A stretch of 64,000 nt of DNA from Emydura subglobosa (Eukaryota > Chordata > Testudines > Chelidae). The DNA is taken from NCBI GenBank assembly GCA_007922225.1, contig ML679969.1, positions 15,621,999 to 15,685,998 of the forward strand. The letters are read 5' to 3'. A program made the position numbers and the translations under genes. How positions within the stretch are numbered: the first letter of the stretch is position 1; each line of letters opens with the position of its first letter. The notes beneath the pieces are model-generated. The model searched no databases. It had not been told where the DNA came from and worked only from the letters and a program-made list of their open reading frames with translations. Below are positions 23,456 through 35,058 of this stretch, piece after piece.

Positions 23456-24241
23456 AGCTCAGTGTAGCTTTAGACACGTAGGGAAATGGCCCCTTCCAAA
23501 CTCAGGTACTTGGGATCCAATGGAATCTGGGTTTGTCATAACCCCACCCTATCCATTTATTTCTAAACCTATTTCCCTAAGCCCCACCCCCACCAAAAAC
23601 TTCGCCGTGAACTACTGCTATTTGCAAAACCAAAACCAAGCAGGCAAAGAACTGCAAAACCAAACCTGTCCTCCCTGGCCAACTCTATTTCTGCTGTGAC
23701 CAGGGTAGTGTCAAATTTGGCCACAATGGGTGAACAGAGGGACTCCAAAAGCATGAAAGCAAGTGGAGGGTGTGAATGTTCTTTGCAATTCAGCCTCAGC
23801 ATTCCTCCTTAGACAGGAGGTGAATCCGTATCAATGGCTTCTTCCTATTAGCGCTTCAATGTGCTGGAGTCGTGCCGTGTATGTTTCTTTTAACATGACA
23901 GCTGAAATATTCATACATTAACTGGCAGTTTCCAGCAGTCAGTCATTTGCTTTAATAATTTACTGATACATAAAATGGGAAGAATTTTCACAGCAGCAAT
24001 AAGGCCCGTTTCTCGGCTGCCATTTAATCTCCACCCCACGGAACTGGAAGCACTTAGCTGAACTCTCTCCCCAAGGTTGTTTCTAGAGAGCCAAATCCCC
24101 AACTATCTCTTGTGCTGGAGATCTGATTTTAAAACGTATTTAATATTGAAAATTAAATTAAATGTGCTTTGAGATACTTTGTGTACACAACGTGCTTTTA
24201 AAGACGTGGACAGGAGATTGGGTTTTGTGCAAAGCAATTAC

Positions 24242-24405
24242 CTGAGCAGTGCAGAAATGAATAGTGTAGTAGCCCAGCACCATACTTAGCTTCTGACTCA
24301 GGAGACTGCAAAAATTCTACGAGGTGCATGAAAAGGTTCAGCACTTTGTTGTGAGCAAACTTTCCGTGGACAAAGTGCAAGCTCAGTATATTGTGTGGGT
24401 AATAT
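24242..24405 (-). CDS. Weak candidate exon, phase-compatible with 16647-16774
   Basis: On the minus strand 164 bases, open in one frame, end at a good donor (CTCAG before GTAATT). The peptide is helix-like, with HNKVLNLFMHLVEFLQ followed by a GAGLLHYSFLHC segment. The exon ends one base into a codon, which matches the two-base start of the candidate at 16647-16774. The weak point is the acceptor: the pyrimidine tract GGCTTCTCATCTCC is about 25 bases away, with several AG dinucleotides before the start I chose (AAGCAG). An in-frame TAA just upstream limits the exon. No family is recognised. It could be chance. Confidence 0.22.
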
Positions 24406-24644
24406 CTGCTTTACTGAGCTACTTGAAGGAGATGAGAAGCCAACCCCAAAACATCACATCACATTTATTTTTTTGATCCTATCTTCTTTTGCCTTGCAAA
24501 CGGATTCCGTGTCTGACTCAGATCTTGATAGGATTTGTCAGGACAGTAGTTCCTCAGATCAGAACACATCCTCCTTTTATTTTACTGGCAGTTTTCTTGA
24601 TTCTCTCTGCTACTCCCTGGTGGTCCCTTACTAAGCCTGTTTTT

Positions 24645-24760
24645 CAATAAAGTGACAAGGTGGGGTGAGATAATATTTTTTATTAGACCAACTTCTAACT
24701 CACCTTATCTCTCTGATATCTTGGGACCAAGCACAGTTAAAACAACACTTTCAATAAAGA
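24645..24760. repeat. Inverted arrangement of a turtle-type SINE
   Basis: The left part GACAAGGTGGGGTGAGATAA then TTTTATTAGACCAACTTC is the sense middle of a turtle repeat. The right part AACTCACCTTATCTCTCTGA then TCTTGGGACCAAGCACAG is the antisense head (normally ...GTAGCCGTGTTGGTCCCAGG). The two halves face each other and form an imperfect inverted repeat (GACAAGGTGGGGTGAG against CTCACCTTATCTC). Confidence 0.6.
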
Positions 24761-25206
24761 GCAACTTAGACCACAACTACAGTATGGCTACAGCCAAAAA
24801 ACACTGAAAGATTCCACGGACTCCTGTAATTCTGCACCCATTAAAATGTTGGGACATGAAATACCACTTGTCTCATGCTTTGAGGAAACACTTTCTACCC
24901 CTTCTGGTTAATAATAAATAGAGCCTCACGAACATATCACTGTAGATCTCTGCTGATAAACCACTCCATCATATAAGGTTTGAGCATTATTGACAGTAAT
25001 AGGTCTGCAAAGACTTTCCAACACCATGTGTTCAGGGAGCGTTTAATGAAGTAAAAGAATTTGAAGAAAAAACTTTTTTTCAGAGAGTGATTCGATCCCA
25101 TGCCAATTTCCCTTTCCCTCTCCCACATTATCTTTAAACTGTCTTGATTTAGGGGATGATACAGCAAGCACTGACACACATGGGTAGCTTTGATCAGGTG
25201 TGGAGG

Positions 25207-25270
25207 CCTAATGGGTCAGATCCTACACCAGTGAAATCAGTAGCAACGTGTCCATTGATTTCAGTGGCAC
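25207..25270. repeat. Copy of the palindromic family
   Basis: GGTCAGATCCTACACCAGTG then AAATCAGTAGCAACGTGTCC and ATTGATTTCAGTGG match the left arm and centre of the family, diverged. Confidence 0.45.
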
Positions 25271-25321
25271 ATGTAGCTTTCCTGGCCTGAGAAGTCCTAA
25301 GAGATTGCAGGATCAGGACCT

Positions 25322-25400
25322 TGCATTGTAAGATCTTCAGCAGAAGGACCATGTCTGTGATGTCCCTTGGTATCAATATTATTAATATAATTCTCTCCAA
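25322..25400 (+). repeat. L2 LINE 3' tail, sense
   Basis: ATTGTAAGATCTTCAGCAGA, AGGACCATGTCTGTGATG and ATATTATTAATATAATTCTC follow the L2 tail wording (TTGTAAGCTCTTTGGGGCAGGGACCATGTC and an AATAAT-type end). Confidence 0.55.
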
Positions 25401-25967
25401 AGCCATGTTATTTCCATTCAGTCACATTCTGCCCAGCAATCCCACTGCTCTGACCCTAAGAACACGCACAATTATTTCTTAAGATTTGGTGGAGAACAAT
25501 TTAAAATTTCTATAAATACCCAGGAAGGTAAATGCATTAACCTTATCTTGATCCTAAATTGTAATTACATAAAGTTTGGCTCCCAAGTAAATTAATTCAT
25601 TAATAACAATTTTGTTCTTATAATTACCATAATTTCTTAGATCTTAAAGCTATTTGCTAATTTAGCCACACACACATTCACAGAGATAATTCCACTGTCA
25701 AAAATCTGACAATGTGTATGATACTCCAGAGAAACAATGCTGACCAAACCACTTTATTCATTTCAAAGTCTTTCAACAAACCTATTTGCAAATTACAAAG
25801 ATTAAAAAAAAGAATTACATGTGAATAAGTCTGATATTAAATGAGAGGTTCTAGAGAATATCAACCTCAAGACAAAATCTTCTCATTGAAATTAATCTTT
25901 GGAACAGTCAATGGAGATTAGCTCTTATTTCTGAGAATATCATAAGTAACTAAAAGGGTAACGAACA

Positions 25968-26013
25968 TTCTCTCACTCTCTCTCACACACACACACACCC
26001 ACACACACACACA
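25968..26013. repeat. (CT)n then (CA)n compound microsatellite
   Basis: CTCTCACTCTCTCTCACACA is followed by a CA run with one CCC interruption, ending at 26013. Confidence 0.9.
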
Positions 26014-29000
26014 AGCTAAAACAGGACTAAACAGCATGGAGAATTTAACAGATATACTGCAAAAAGAAATGGGCCTCAGCAAAGACAAAGATAACAATGA
26101 AATAGTTCCCAGGAAAATCTTCAGAACCGACCAGTGGAAAAGTTGCAACAATCAAGATGTTTTCCTTAACTGCTATGGCAGTCAATCCTATTCACCCCTG
26201 TATACGCTGGCTGCCGTTACAAAAGGAAAAGTTGCTAGCAATTGCATATGAGAACCATTGGATAGGGATTTGGGCAATATTATAAATATGATTAGGAAGA
26301 TACAAGTCCATTAATATGCCAAGAGCCAATACTTGTTCACCTCATTCACCCAAGTGTCTCCTATAAAGCCAGCAAGGGCAGCGACTTAGTAGGGGAGAGA
26401 GGGAGAAATCTTCTTCTGACTGGGGTATGTTGGGCAGAGGCTGGTGTTACTGGTTAATATAACCATTTGTGTATATTGTTAACTATTCATATTTTTATGT
26501 ATTTCTATTTAAATAACTAAAAAGATGCCTAGCCAAGCCTCTAGCTACCATAACACTATTAACAATGCAATGCAATTGCAGCAGCATTAGAATGATCATT
26601 CAGCAGGAACTCAACCAACCCAACACTTACAGAAATTCCTTTGCACCCCATCTTCATTCCGAGAAGCAAACCCACCACTCCCTCTAAAAACCCTATTGAA
26701 CAGATGTCTTTTGCAGCATGCCTGGTAGGCCACCACATTCAAGCTCTTTTAGACCAGGAGGAGCGTATGTACTAAATCCCGGAGCCCTCCTAGACAATGC
26801 CCTGCCAGCTGTCCTCTCTCTTTTATAGCGAGGGGAGTCAGCTTGCATGTTTTTGCTGACCACAGCTGTGACAATACGACACAGGGAGACAAGTCATTCC
26901 CGAGGTGTATATATTGTTCTGCTTCCTAGGCTATGGTCACCTGAGACTTCCCAGCCATTCGGGCCTCTTCCCTTCCCAACTGGTATGATGGTGATGTCTT
27001 AAACATCAGTCCAAGTTCTTCCAGTTTGGTGCAGAAAGCAAATGGCCCCAGCTTTTTTCTTATCAGTGAAAGATGTTATGAACAGATGCCCTCACTCTAA
27101 AGCACAAAGAGCTGTTTGGGGGTGGATTAATTCTAATTTAAAGTGAGTTGAGTGTTGATGAGTGCTGGTAAGCACTAGATTGACAGTCTACCTGACAGTG
27201 ACCTAGGTCTGATCAAAGACTCCCCTAGTGTGAGTATTTGCGGATCACTTGTTAATCACCAGTTGAAATCGTCTTCTGTGGTGGACTAAATGACCGCACT
27301 TACACTGAGTGGGATTTGGGATTTCTGACAAAGCCAAAAACCAGAACAGAATCCTGGAGCACCCTCCATTCCCCGGCACAGTTACTGCTTGATCTGAGCA
27401 GTGTTTGGATTGCAGAGACCATCCCTCAGTTATTTCCTGGTTTTCCCAGCCTGTGGCATGGGGCAGGTCCATTTAAGAAGTAGCACTTAAGCACTGAGGT
27501 TGCAAATGGGGACTTAGCAGTCTATAGGCCTTGAGCTGCTCCTCAGTTCAGGGGCAAATTACCATTTATGTGACTAATTTGCTTCCCTGCTGCTCTAATT
27601 TTTAGCTTCTCCCTGGGGTTGGGTTCTTTCTTTCCTTCCCTCCCTCCCAATCCACTGTAGTACCTTCAAGAAAGTACTGCCTCCCCTTTCATCTCCTAAG
27701 TGACTAGGACCAGCTTTTGTATTTTGTGCACCACAAAATTACCTTCCAGACTCAGCTGCTCAAATCACACTCTTGGATCATGCAGATATTGCTAAAGTTA
27801 ATGAGCCGCCCATTTTCATGCTAATAGCCCGTAGTGTGTGTTTCCAGTGCCCATTTGCCAATATTGAATGAACATGCTGCACAAGGGTCACTAGCTAAAG
27901 GAGCCTGAAAGCACCAAGTGCCCAAATTTCAACATGGGAGCTGCACGATCTGTGCATTGGTAGCAGACTCACATATTCACATGTGGACATTCAGCAAAGC
28001 AAAGCACACACCTGCACTCTCCATTGTGGCTCATGCTAGTCCTCCCTGATGTTAGCAGAACTTTCCAGAAGTAATTGCAGCCTCCAACAGAGCCAGGTCT
28101 CTGCCGACGACTGCTTTATTTGGAAAAGCTAATCAAAAAACACTACGGTGTAACCAACGCTGAGTCCAAGCGAACGCCTCTGCATTGCTACAACAAACCT
28201 ACTCGCTCTTACCAAAGGGGAGCCTCAGGAGCCATTACCAAAAGGGAGCTCTTTGTCAGTATGACCTAACGGCAGTGGCTGCTGTGACGGGAGTCCTGAG
28301 GTCCCACCACCTTCAGCGTTCCAGACCTCAGCATCTGCAGAAACGGTGCTGTCAAATTAGTGTAATTACGAAACTGGTTTGAAAAACAAAATACAGGAAA
28401 AAGAAATACTACTTTGATCTCCATGGTAACCCAACTTTGAGCTGCAGTGAGAGCTTTAATTTGAAGTGTGTATTTGGCTGATACTCCAGGAATAATCAAC
28501 AGGAGATTAGATACATTAAAACCAGCAGGGTAGTGATGTGTTTCATAAAATGGGTGCCAGAAGAGTATCTGATACGATTAGGTTTAAAAATCTGCTACTG
28601 AAAAGCACCGAGTGGAACCCTGTGAGTACTCCCAGCAAAGAGTTTATTTAATCAATTTACCCCCTTTTTCCACATGTGAATTAGCCATGAAGAGATTTGA
28701 TTTTTCTGAATTTCTCCATTAATTTAGAATGACTAGACAGATGGTTTAAGCCAACACATTTCAGTGCATATTTACTCACCGAGGGTGAGTTTTACCCAGC
28801 TCAGGGGCCAGCATCGCAACAGGCCAAGATATCACTTGAGTCCCACTTACGCTTGTAGAGAATGTGGGATTTCTGGAGTTATAAGAAAATGTATGACTCA
28901 GTTTATCTACTCACTGCTGTATGGCTACCTACTTGGTCTCAAGGAATGAAGTTCTTTCCAGAAATACTCCTGGTGCTAAGGAAATAGAGAGTGATGTCTA

Positions 29001-29107
29001 AGTGTCCACCTTTGAATGACAGTCATTAAAGACTCAACGAGAAGAGAATAGGCCAAGCCTGGCCGAACAACAGGGAGGTTGCAGCTTGAATGAAACCTGC
29101 TCTCTCT
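26014..29107. other. Unique DNA without a recognised gene
   Basis: The plus frame at 26036-26251 starts with ATG and is hydrophilic, but has no recognised domain. On the minus strand near 28373 there is a very good acceptor (pyrimidine tract ending CAAACCAG), but the open frame after it is short. The stretch 28490-28690 is AT-rich and non-repetitive. No RNA gene is seen. Confidence 0.45.
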
Positions 29108-29501
29108 AGGGCCTGACTGCACTACATGGTTAGGTCAGTGTAAGCGGCTTTGCACCAACCTAGCTGTGTAAGTGTCTTCACTTAAATTTGGCTCCCAAGT
29201 TGCCGCTCTACGCCAACTTAGTAACGCCACCTCCCTGAGCGGTGGGCAGTCCCAGTCGATGTCATTAGGTCGACGCAGTGTCCCTGTAGGCACTGCGTTT
29301 GCTCACATAGACTGTTATTGGCTTTCAGGAGCCATCCCACAATGCCCCACACTGACAAGCCAATCACTGCAAGCGCTGCTTGGGAAGTGCACCACCGACA
29401 CAAGGAGCCAAGTGTGAACACACATAAGCGGTTTAATCACTGCGGTGACTGTCCACCAACATAAGTTATGTCGACATGAGTTTGTACTGTAGACATGGCC
29501 T
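29108..29501. mobile_element. Inverted-terminal-repeat element (MITE-like, 394 bp)
   Basis: The left end AGGGCCTGACTGCACTACAT is mirrored by the right end CTGTAGACATGGCCT (reverse complement AGGCCATGTCTACAG). The interior repeatedly uses GTCGA, as in CAGTCGATGTCATTAGGTCG and TTATGTCGACATGAG. This matches, from memory, an abundant turtle element whose end reads GGCCATGTCTACACTAC. It lacks a transposase. Frames on both strands are open by chance. Confidence 0.75.
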
Positions 29502-30389
29502 GGGTCCCTTAGAGAAGTAATAGAAAACCCCAGGAAGGCAATACAGGAACAAGGTGTTGGTATAGCCCTTTAGAACCACAGAGGCTGGGACGTTCTGGGG
29601 AGAGGAACAAAGGGGCATATTTCCTGTGGGAGAGAGAACATTTCTGAAAGCCAGGCCAGCTGAGCTGAAGGATACTGGCTGCAGGGGTCAGAGAGGAGAC
29701 TCTGTGTTCTGTAAGAGAAGCCATGAGCTAGAGGAGAAGGGGCACAGGCAGGATCCTGGACTCCCGATCGAACTCTGATCAAATCCCAAAGAGTGATGAG
29801 GAAAACAAATCTATCTGCTGCCTCCTCTTCCTAACCGTGTGTCAGCAAGGGAATGAAATGGGCAGCATGGAATAACAAATGCATACGACATAAATGAAAA
29901 CATACATGTAGCCAACTTACCAAAGGGTGATACTTCTTCCAGCAGATTTGTCCTTTGAACAATTTAGGTAACACTTAAGTAAAGCAACAGGCTTTAATGC
30001 AGCAGAGTAGGCGCTTCGTTGTATTTCCCAGCTCAAACAGCATATTCAAGCCACTTGCTGCACAAATAAAGCACATCACATTTACAAGGCAGAGGAAAGA
30101 AATGTGAAAAAATAACTGGCATAAAACTGATAAGCAAAAATACAAAACACTCAGAATGCGGTGGCACCTGTGCGGTAATCAGCCGGCAAACAACGGCAGC
30201 TGGCACACGCCACTCCATCCCTCAAGCCCTCTGCGTGGAAAAGAGAAAAAACAGCCACCTAGGGGGATGTTTGTACTGAAGTGGAGACGTGCCTAGCCAC
30301 GTGGACTCAGCAGAAGGAACTGTCAGTGGATCAAAGAATTAAGGGCTCTTTCTTTTTTTAAGAAATGGAATGATTCATTCTTTGGTGCA
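29502..30389. other. Unique DNA without a recognised gene
   Basis: Short overlapping frames only. Nothing could be matched to a repeat or a gene. Confidence 0.4.
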
Positions 30390-31181
30390 CTAAGTTCTCA
30401 GGCTGTGGCACTGCTGCTGAGCCTCGTCTGCAGCACTGACAGGACAGGCTAATCTTCGGAGTGTCCCTTTTACAAATACAAGAGCCAGCACAGGCACCCT
30501 GGCTCGCTGGCTTTTCTTAGGCAGTGCCAGGAACAGTGTCAGGCAGGGGGGAGCAGCCTTCCTTCTTATCACGGAACTGGACTGCAGAGGCAGCGGGGAT
30601 TCCCTGGTGATAGGGGGCAGGGACAGCCCACAGTCACCCTTCTCTGGCTTTGAGCATTCACGAACTCCCCACTGACTCTTCCTCTCCTTTGTGTTATGGG
30701 GCGGTGCTATGAACCCTCCAGGAGCTGTGGGCAGGAGAAGCAGCCTGGCTGCACCAATTCTTTGCCAGACGTGCCTGCTTCTCTCAGGGCACCCAGACAG
30801 TTCTGTGGCCCCAGACCATTGCCTTCTATGGGTCAGCTTGCACCCCACCTTCATAGGGAGTAGGGTGCCCAAGGTGGACATCTTGTCCCTCCTTCCCACC
30901 CCCATGCATGGGCATGGCATAGCCTGGCCCTTAATATCATTGAATTCACGGTTTACTTTAGTCTGTAGGCACAATATCCTGCAACCACCCACCCACCCAC
31001 ACCTCTGGGAACAAACTCCTGAGCTATGGAAAGGGACTAAGGAAGAAAGTCCAGTGAGGCCTCCAAAGAGTGGAGAGTTTGCACAGGTGCCAGAACTGCA
31101 GGCCAGCCCCTGGAAGACCCCTGGCGCTATGACACAAGCCTGTAGCAACCCAGGCTGTTTTTCTGGGCAAGCAGGAACCAT
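30390..31181 (-). other. Longest open frame in the window, coding status doubtful
   Basis: An ATG-initiated frame of 263 codons, opened just after an in-frame TAG. The peptide is rich in Ser, Pro, Gly, Cys and Arg with no hydrophobic core pattern, signal peptide or known domain that I can see. The opposite strand is also open for 167 codons over 30691-31194, a sign that the local GC-rich, stop-poor composition and not selection keeps it open. A (CCCA)n run at 30985-31001 lies inside it. It could be a terminal exon or retrocopy, but nothing positive supports this. Confidence 0.12.
30985..31001. repeat. (CCCA)n short tandem run
   Basis: Four to five CCCA units in the form ACCACCCACCCACCCACA. 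Confidence 0.8.
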
Positions 31182-33560
31182 TTTACAACTGTGAGAACAA
31201 AATGCTCCCTAAAACCCAGCCAAGCCAGAGGTTCCCTGTGTGAAGCTTGGCTGCTCTAAGTGCATCAAACAGGCTTACCAGTTCAAAGAGGTTTCAAGAG
31301 GAAAAAGCCTCTGGGGCAAACACTGCCAGATTTATGAAGAAAATGTTAACCACTACCCGAAAGGCTCTGAGAGCAGCACAGGATGAAAGGGCTCTGGTGT
31401 TGATGGCTGTGATTTCAAAGGGAGACAAAGCCTAAGGCACGGAATTGATGTAATGAGGGGGAGGTGAGACACAGACTAGCCTACGCCAAGTAAATGCTCC
31501 ATGGATCTGGGAGGGAGTGAGGGAAAAAGAAAGAAAGAAAGAGAAAGAAAGAAAGAAAGAAAGGAGGTATGTGCTGGAGAAAGTGAAACTGAGAGACATG
31601 CACATTTAGGAAGCGGGTGACAAGTAGCAGAAAAGAAGAGAGGATGCATCCCTCTGCACACACAAGCACGCTTGCCCTTGTCCTTCCGTGGACCGGCCAT
31701 AGGCAAGGCAGGCAAGATTAAATACGAAACCCACACAAAGCTCTGCCCAGTGCTCACATCAGGGCTCGTTATCATTTTGGTGGGTTTATTTGTTTCCATG
31801 TTTGTGACTGCTTTGGACTTCTTGGGTCCAGCCATGACCTGGAGCCAACAGGCCAAAATATTGCATGAGAAACTCTATGGCTAAAGCAGGAACTGTTCTC
31901 AGAACAGAAATCTGGGAACAGGGAACCTGTTCTCAAGAAATGTCCAAGTCTTAAAGCTTTGGGTAAAGTCAGATAAATGTCAAAGTACAGCTAGGGTGTG
32001 ACATTGATCATTTTAGCTCAATACAAAACTATTGCAAAAATTAGCAGCACTTCAAATGAAGTGTCCGATGTCATTATAATTAGTGGGACTGGATTCCCTT
32101 GAGATGTCACTTTCCCCCTATTAGCGATGAGCCTCAGGTAAATGCTTTGAGGCAGTTATGTGGATGAAACATAACAGTAATCTTGGAATCCCAGCCGGAA
32201 CATGCATATTAGATAGGTGACTACTTAATAAAGCAAATCGTTAGTGTTCTGTCCAAAAGTATCATGCTAGAAGTGGTTTGTTCTTAGATTCCAAATAGGG
32301 TAGAGAGTCTAACACATTTTGGCATGAATCATAAAAGATATACTTGTTGCTCTGCTACTGGTTTATTCTAAAGATAACCAAGCCCACAGTGTTTGGATCC
32401 AGATCTGGATCTGAATTTCCCAGAAGGGTTTCTGGTTCAGATAAAATAAATATTGGCCAGAAATTAGGCTGAAAATGAACCAAATCATTAAGGCTGGGGT
32501 AAAAGATGGGTTTAAAAAATCTTTCATTTTCACACCCATTCAAGTCTCTGGGCCCATCCAGAAGCAGCAGTGGAGTATTTCTGACCCACTGAAAATCTTT
32601 CAAGAATACCTTTTTTGATGAGTTTTCCAGTCAAATGTTGTTGACTCAGGGTCAAGATATTTTGGGTGAGCTTCCAAGCATCTGACAGTTTAGCAAAACG
32701 AACTTACTTGACTATTCAGAGGTTTCACCACCACTAGTATCTACAGAGATGTACAGAATAGACAACGTTAAACCTGGAGGAATCCTACCCAGAGCCTCCT
32801 CTAGGCAACTGGTAAATAGATGTTTGCAGAGCAAGATTATATGTCAACACAAGTCTGTGTTTTTCAGCATTTCTCACAATGAGTGAAAAAGAAGAGTATT
32901 TGTTATACATTTAGGAATATAAATGCTGTTGTGACTTTGCAATAAAATTTGGAAGCAGACAGTAAGAATTAGATATCCAGAGAATACCTGTTCTTCTAAA
33001 CAGTGAAACAAATAGGAAATAAATAGAGGTAAGGAAAATAACGGAGCAGAAAGTAGTCATCTGTATTGTAAAGCAGCTGTAGATTAAGATCCAAAAAAGG
33101 TAATGAGACTCTTTCAGTAGACTTCACTGAGCTTTGAGTCTGGCCTAAAGAGTGTCTGTGGGACTCTGACAACAAGAGGGGGAGACTCAAAAAAAATAAA
33201 TCTGTGTTGTATCCAGCTTTCTGCAGGTGCCTTAAAACCAGACATGCCATCTGGAGAGAGCCCCCTTGGAGGAAATAATCCTAGAAATTGTTTGTCCCCC
33301 GGCAACAGATATAAATTTTAGACTCCATTCCAAGTGGAGTCTAACACAGTAATAAAGACAGAGGACCGCTTTTATGTTCAATTTCATTTTACAGTCTTTC
33401 TTCAGCAAAGAACTTTTAGGAACAGGGCCTGGTCATTACAGAAACCCTGAGATGATATTGTCTTAAATGTGAGAAAGGTTATTCATCAGAAATTTGAAGA
33501 CATTTTTTAAAAAAAACCCAAGCCTATAAAATCCAGATGGAGCTGCCTCACGCGCTGCAA
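31182..33560. other. Unique DNA without a recognised gene
   Basis: Contains an AAAG microsatellite. The plus frame 31672-31884 encodes a hydrophobic stretch that could be read as one membrane helix, but there is no other support. Around 32070-32220 and 32390-32640 the sequence is AT-rich. The second stretch repeats GATCCAGATCTGGATCTGAA, a small palindrome, and may be an unnamed repeat. Confidence 0.4.
31524..31563. repeat. (AAAG)n microsatellite
   Basis: About ten AAAG units with one GAG interruption. Confidence 0.93.
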
Positions 33561-33572
33561 TAGCGATGTTAT

Positions 33573-33652
33573 AAAAGTGCTTATCTGCAATTACGGAAAA
33601 TAAGCACTTTTGTAGGAGATTAGTTTGCTGTGCTCTACGTAAATAAGCACTT
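33573..33652. promoter_or_regulatory. Inverted repeat with three TAAGCACTT motifs in AT-rich DNA
   Basis: AAAAGTGCTTAT at 33573-33584 is perfectly mirrored by ATAAGCACTTTT at 33600-33611, with a 15-base loop containing CAATTAC. A third TAAGCACTT follows at 33644-33652. The spacing and repeated motif resemble a transcription-factor cluster (NK-homeodomain-like AAGTG core). The 12-base stem is short for a microRNA hairpin. Function is inference. Confidence 0.35.
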
Positions 33653-34274
33653 GTCCAAAGTAACTGTAATAATTATCAATTATTGACAATAGGCCCTTGC
33701 AACTGAAGGTGTGTGCATACCCCAATGTTGGATGTCGTTAGAGTTTGTTCACACACTAGAGATTTAAGAATAGAGCCTCAGCTGCTGTAAATCCAAGCAG
33801 CTGCATTCCCTGGCCTTTGACATGTTTCTGAAATGCTCATATATCACCTTGCTGGGCACAGTATAAATAGACGGGCAAGTGGGTGGATAAACCAAGAGAA
33901 ATGAATGGCTGGTGCCTCACACGAAGTGTTGCAAAGCAACCGCTGGCTGATGCCACCCTACCCTTTACCTGATGTCATTTACACCTGTGCGAAGTGGTTC
34001 TTGAACACTCCCATGCTGAGCTGGTTGTTTTTCACACCCACTTTGAGGAGGTGTAAATGGTAAGTCAGCAGAGAATCAGAGCTGCTGGATCAGGTCATCG
34101 GCTGATGGGAATAGGCAAAGCTCCATTGCAGTCAGCTTTTACATTGAGAAATGCCCTTAGTGCTAAGCATTCACCCCACATCATTATAGACTGTATCATC
34201 AGAACGGTCAGACCTCAGATGTCACTGGACCAGCTGGGGGACCAGTAAAAGCACAGGAAAACTCAAATCTCTGC

Positions 34275-35058
34275 CTAACTCTCTGATATCTCCAGCTCAA
34301 CATGGCTAAAACCAAACTCTTAATTTCCACCCTCCTCCCCCAAGCCTTCCCCGCTACCTGCTTTCTCCATCACTGTGGACAAAACCACCATCCTTCCTGT
34401 CACTCGGGCCCATAATCTAAGTGTCATCTTTGTGAGTCATCTCTCCCTAAGGCTTCACAGCCTGGCTATGTTGATTCTTTCTGTAAAATATCACTAAAAT
34501 ACAGCCTTTCCCACCCATCCACACAGCTAAAACTCTCACCCAAGTTCTCATCTTGTGTCTCAATTACTGCAGCATCTTTCTCTCGGGCCCTGACCAGTGC
34601 AGTCTTGCTCCATTCATAACCATTGGGAATGCTGCTACAAAAATCATTTTCCTAGCCCATTGTTGTGACCACATCACCCCTTTCTTTGCAACCCTCTGCT
34701 GACTTTTCTTTCTCTCTTGTATCACACATAAACTATTACTTAATCCCACAATACCTATCATCTGCCATAGCATTCAGTCTGATAACAACTGAATGACTAC
34801 AAACAGCTTGAGCAAAGGTTAGGCTGCTGGTGTGCTGAGACCACTGCCTCTATCATGCTGGCCAATACGAACCTATTGTTTCCTTGTATAAGACAAGGCA
34901 CAACAGGTGGATATAGAAAGGGGACTACAAAGATTGCAAGCTGTTTGGATCAGGGGCTCTCTTTTTGTTCTGCATTAGTACAGCACCTAGCACAATGGAA
35001 TCCTGGGCTATGACTTGGTGCCTAGGCCCTAGCATAATATCAATAATAATGAGGGAGC
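34275..35058 (+). mobile_element. L2 LINE fragment with ORF2 end and 3' tail
   Basis: The plus strand has CTCAACATGGCTAAAACCAA, CATCACTGTGGACAAAACCA, CATCCTTCCTGTCACTCGGG, AAACTCTCACCCAAGTTCTC and TTGTGACCACATCACCCC, the order of the 3' part of the L2 reverse-transcriptase reading frame. It then continues to a non-coding part (AGGCTGCTGGTGTGCTGAGA) and the tail TTGCAAGCTGTTTGGATCAG ... ACAGCACCTAGCACAATGGA ... AATAATAATGA. The reading frame is destroyed by stops and indels. This is the most complete L2 in the window, about 780 bases. Confidence 0.85.

Noticed and set aside
28303..28373. Minus-strand exon candidate after a very good acceptor at about 28373
   Set aside because: The open piece is only about 21 codons to the likeliest donor, and with that donor its phase does not fit the candidate at 24242-24405.
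31672..31884. Small membrane-protein-like frame
   Set aside because: One hydrophobic stretch in a 70-codon frame is common by chance. A longer frame runs on the opposite strand, and there is no family match.
33573..33611. Possible microRNA precursor hairpin
   Set aside because: The stem is only about 12-14 base pairs with a 15-base loop, too short for a typical precursor. Motif clustering explains it better.
34564..34773. Minus-strand open frame
   Set aside because: It is antisense to the decayed L2 LINE reading frame.
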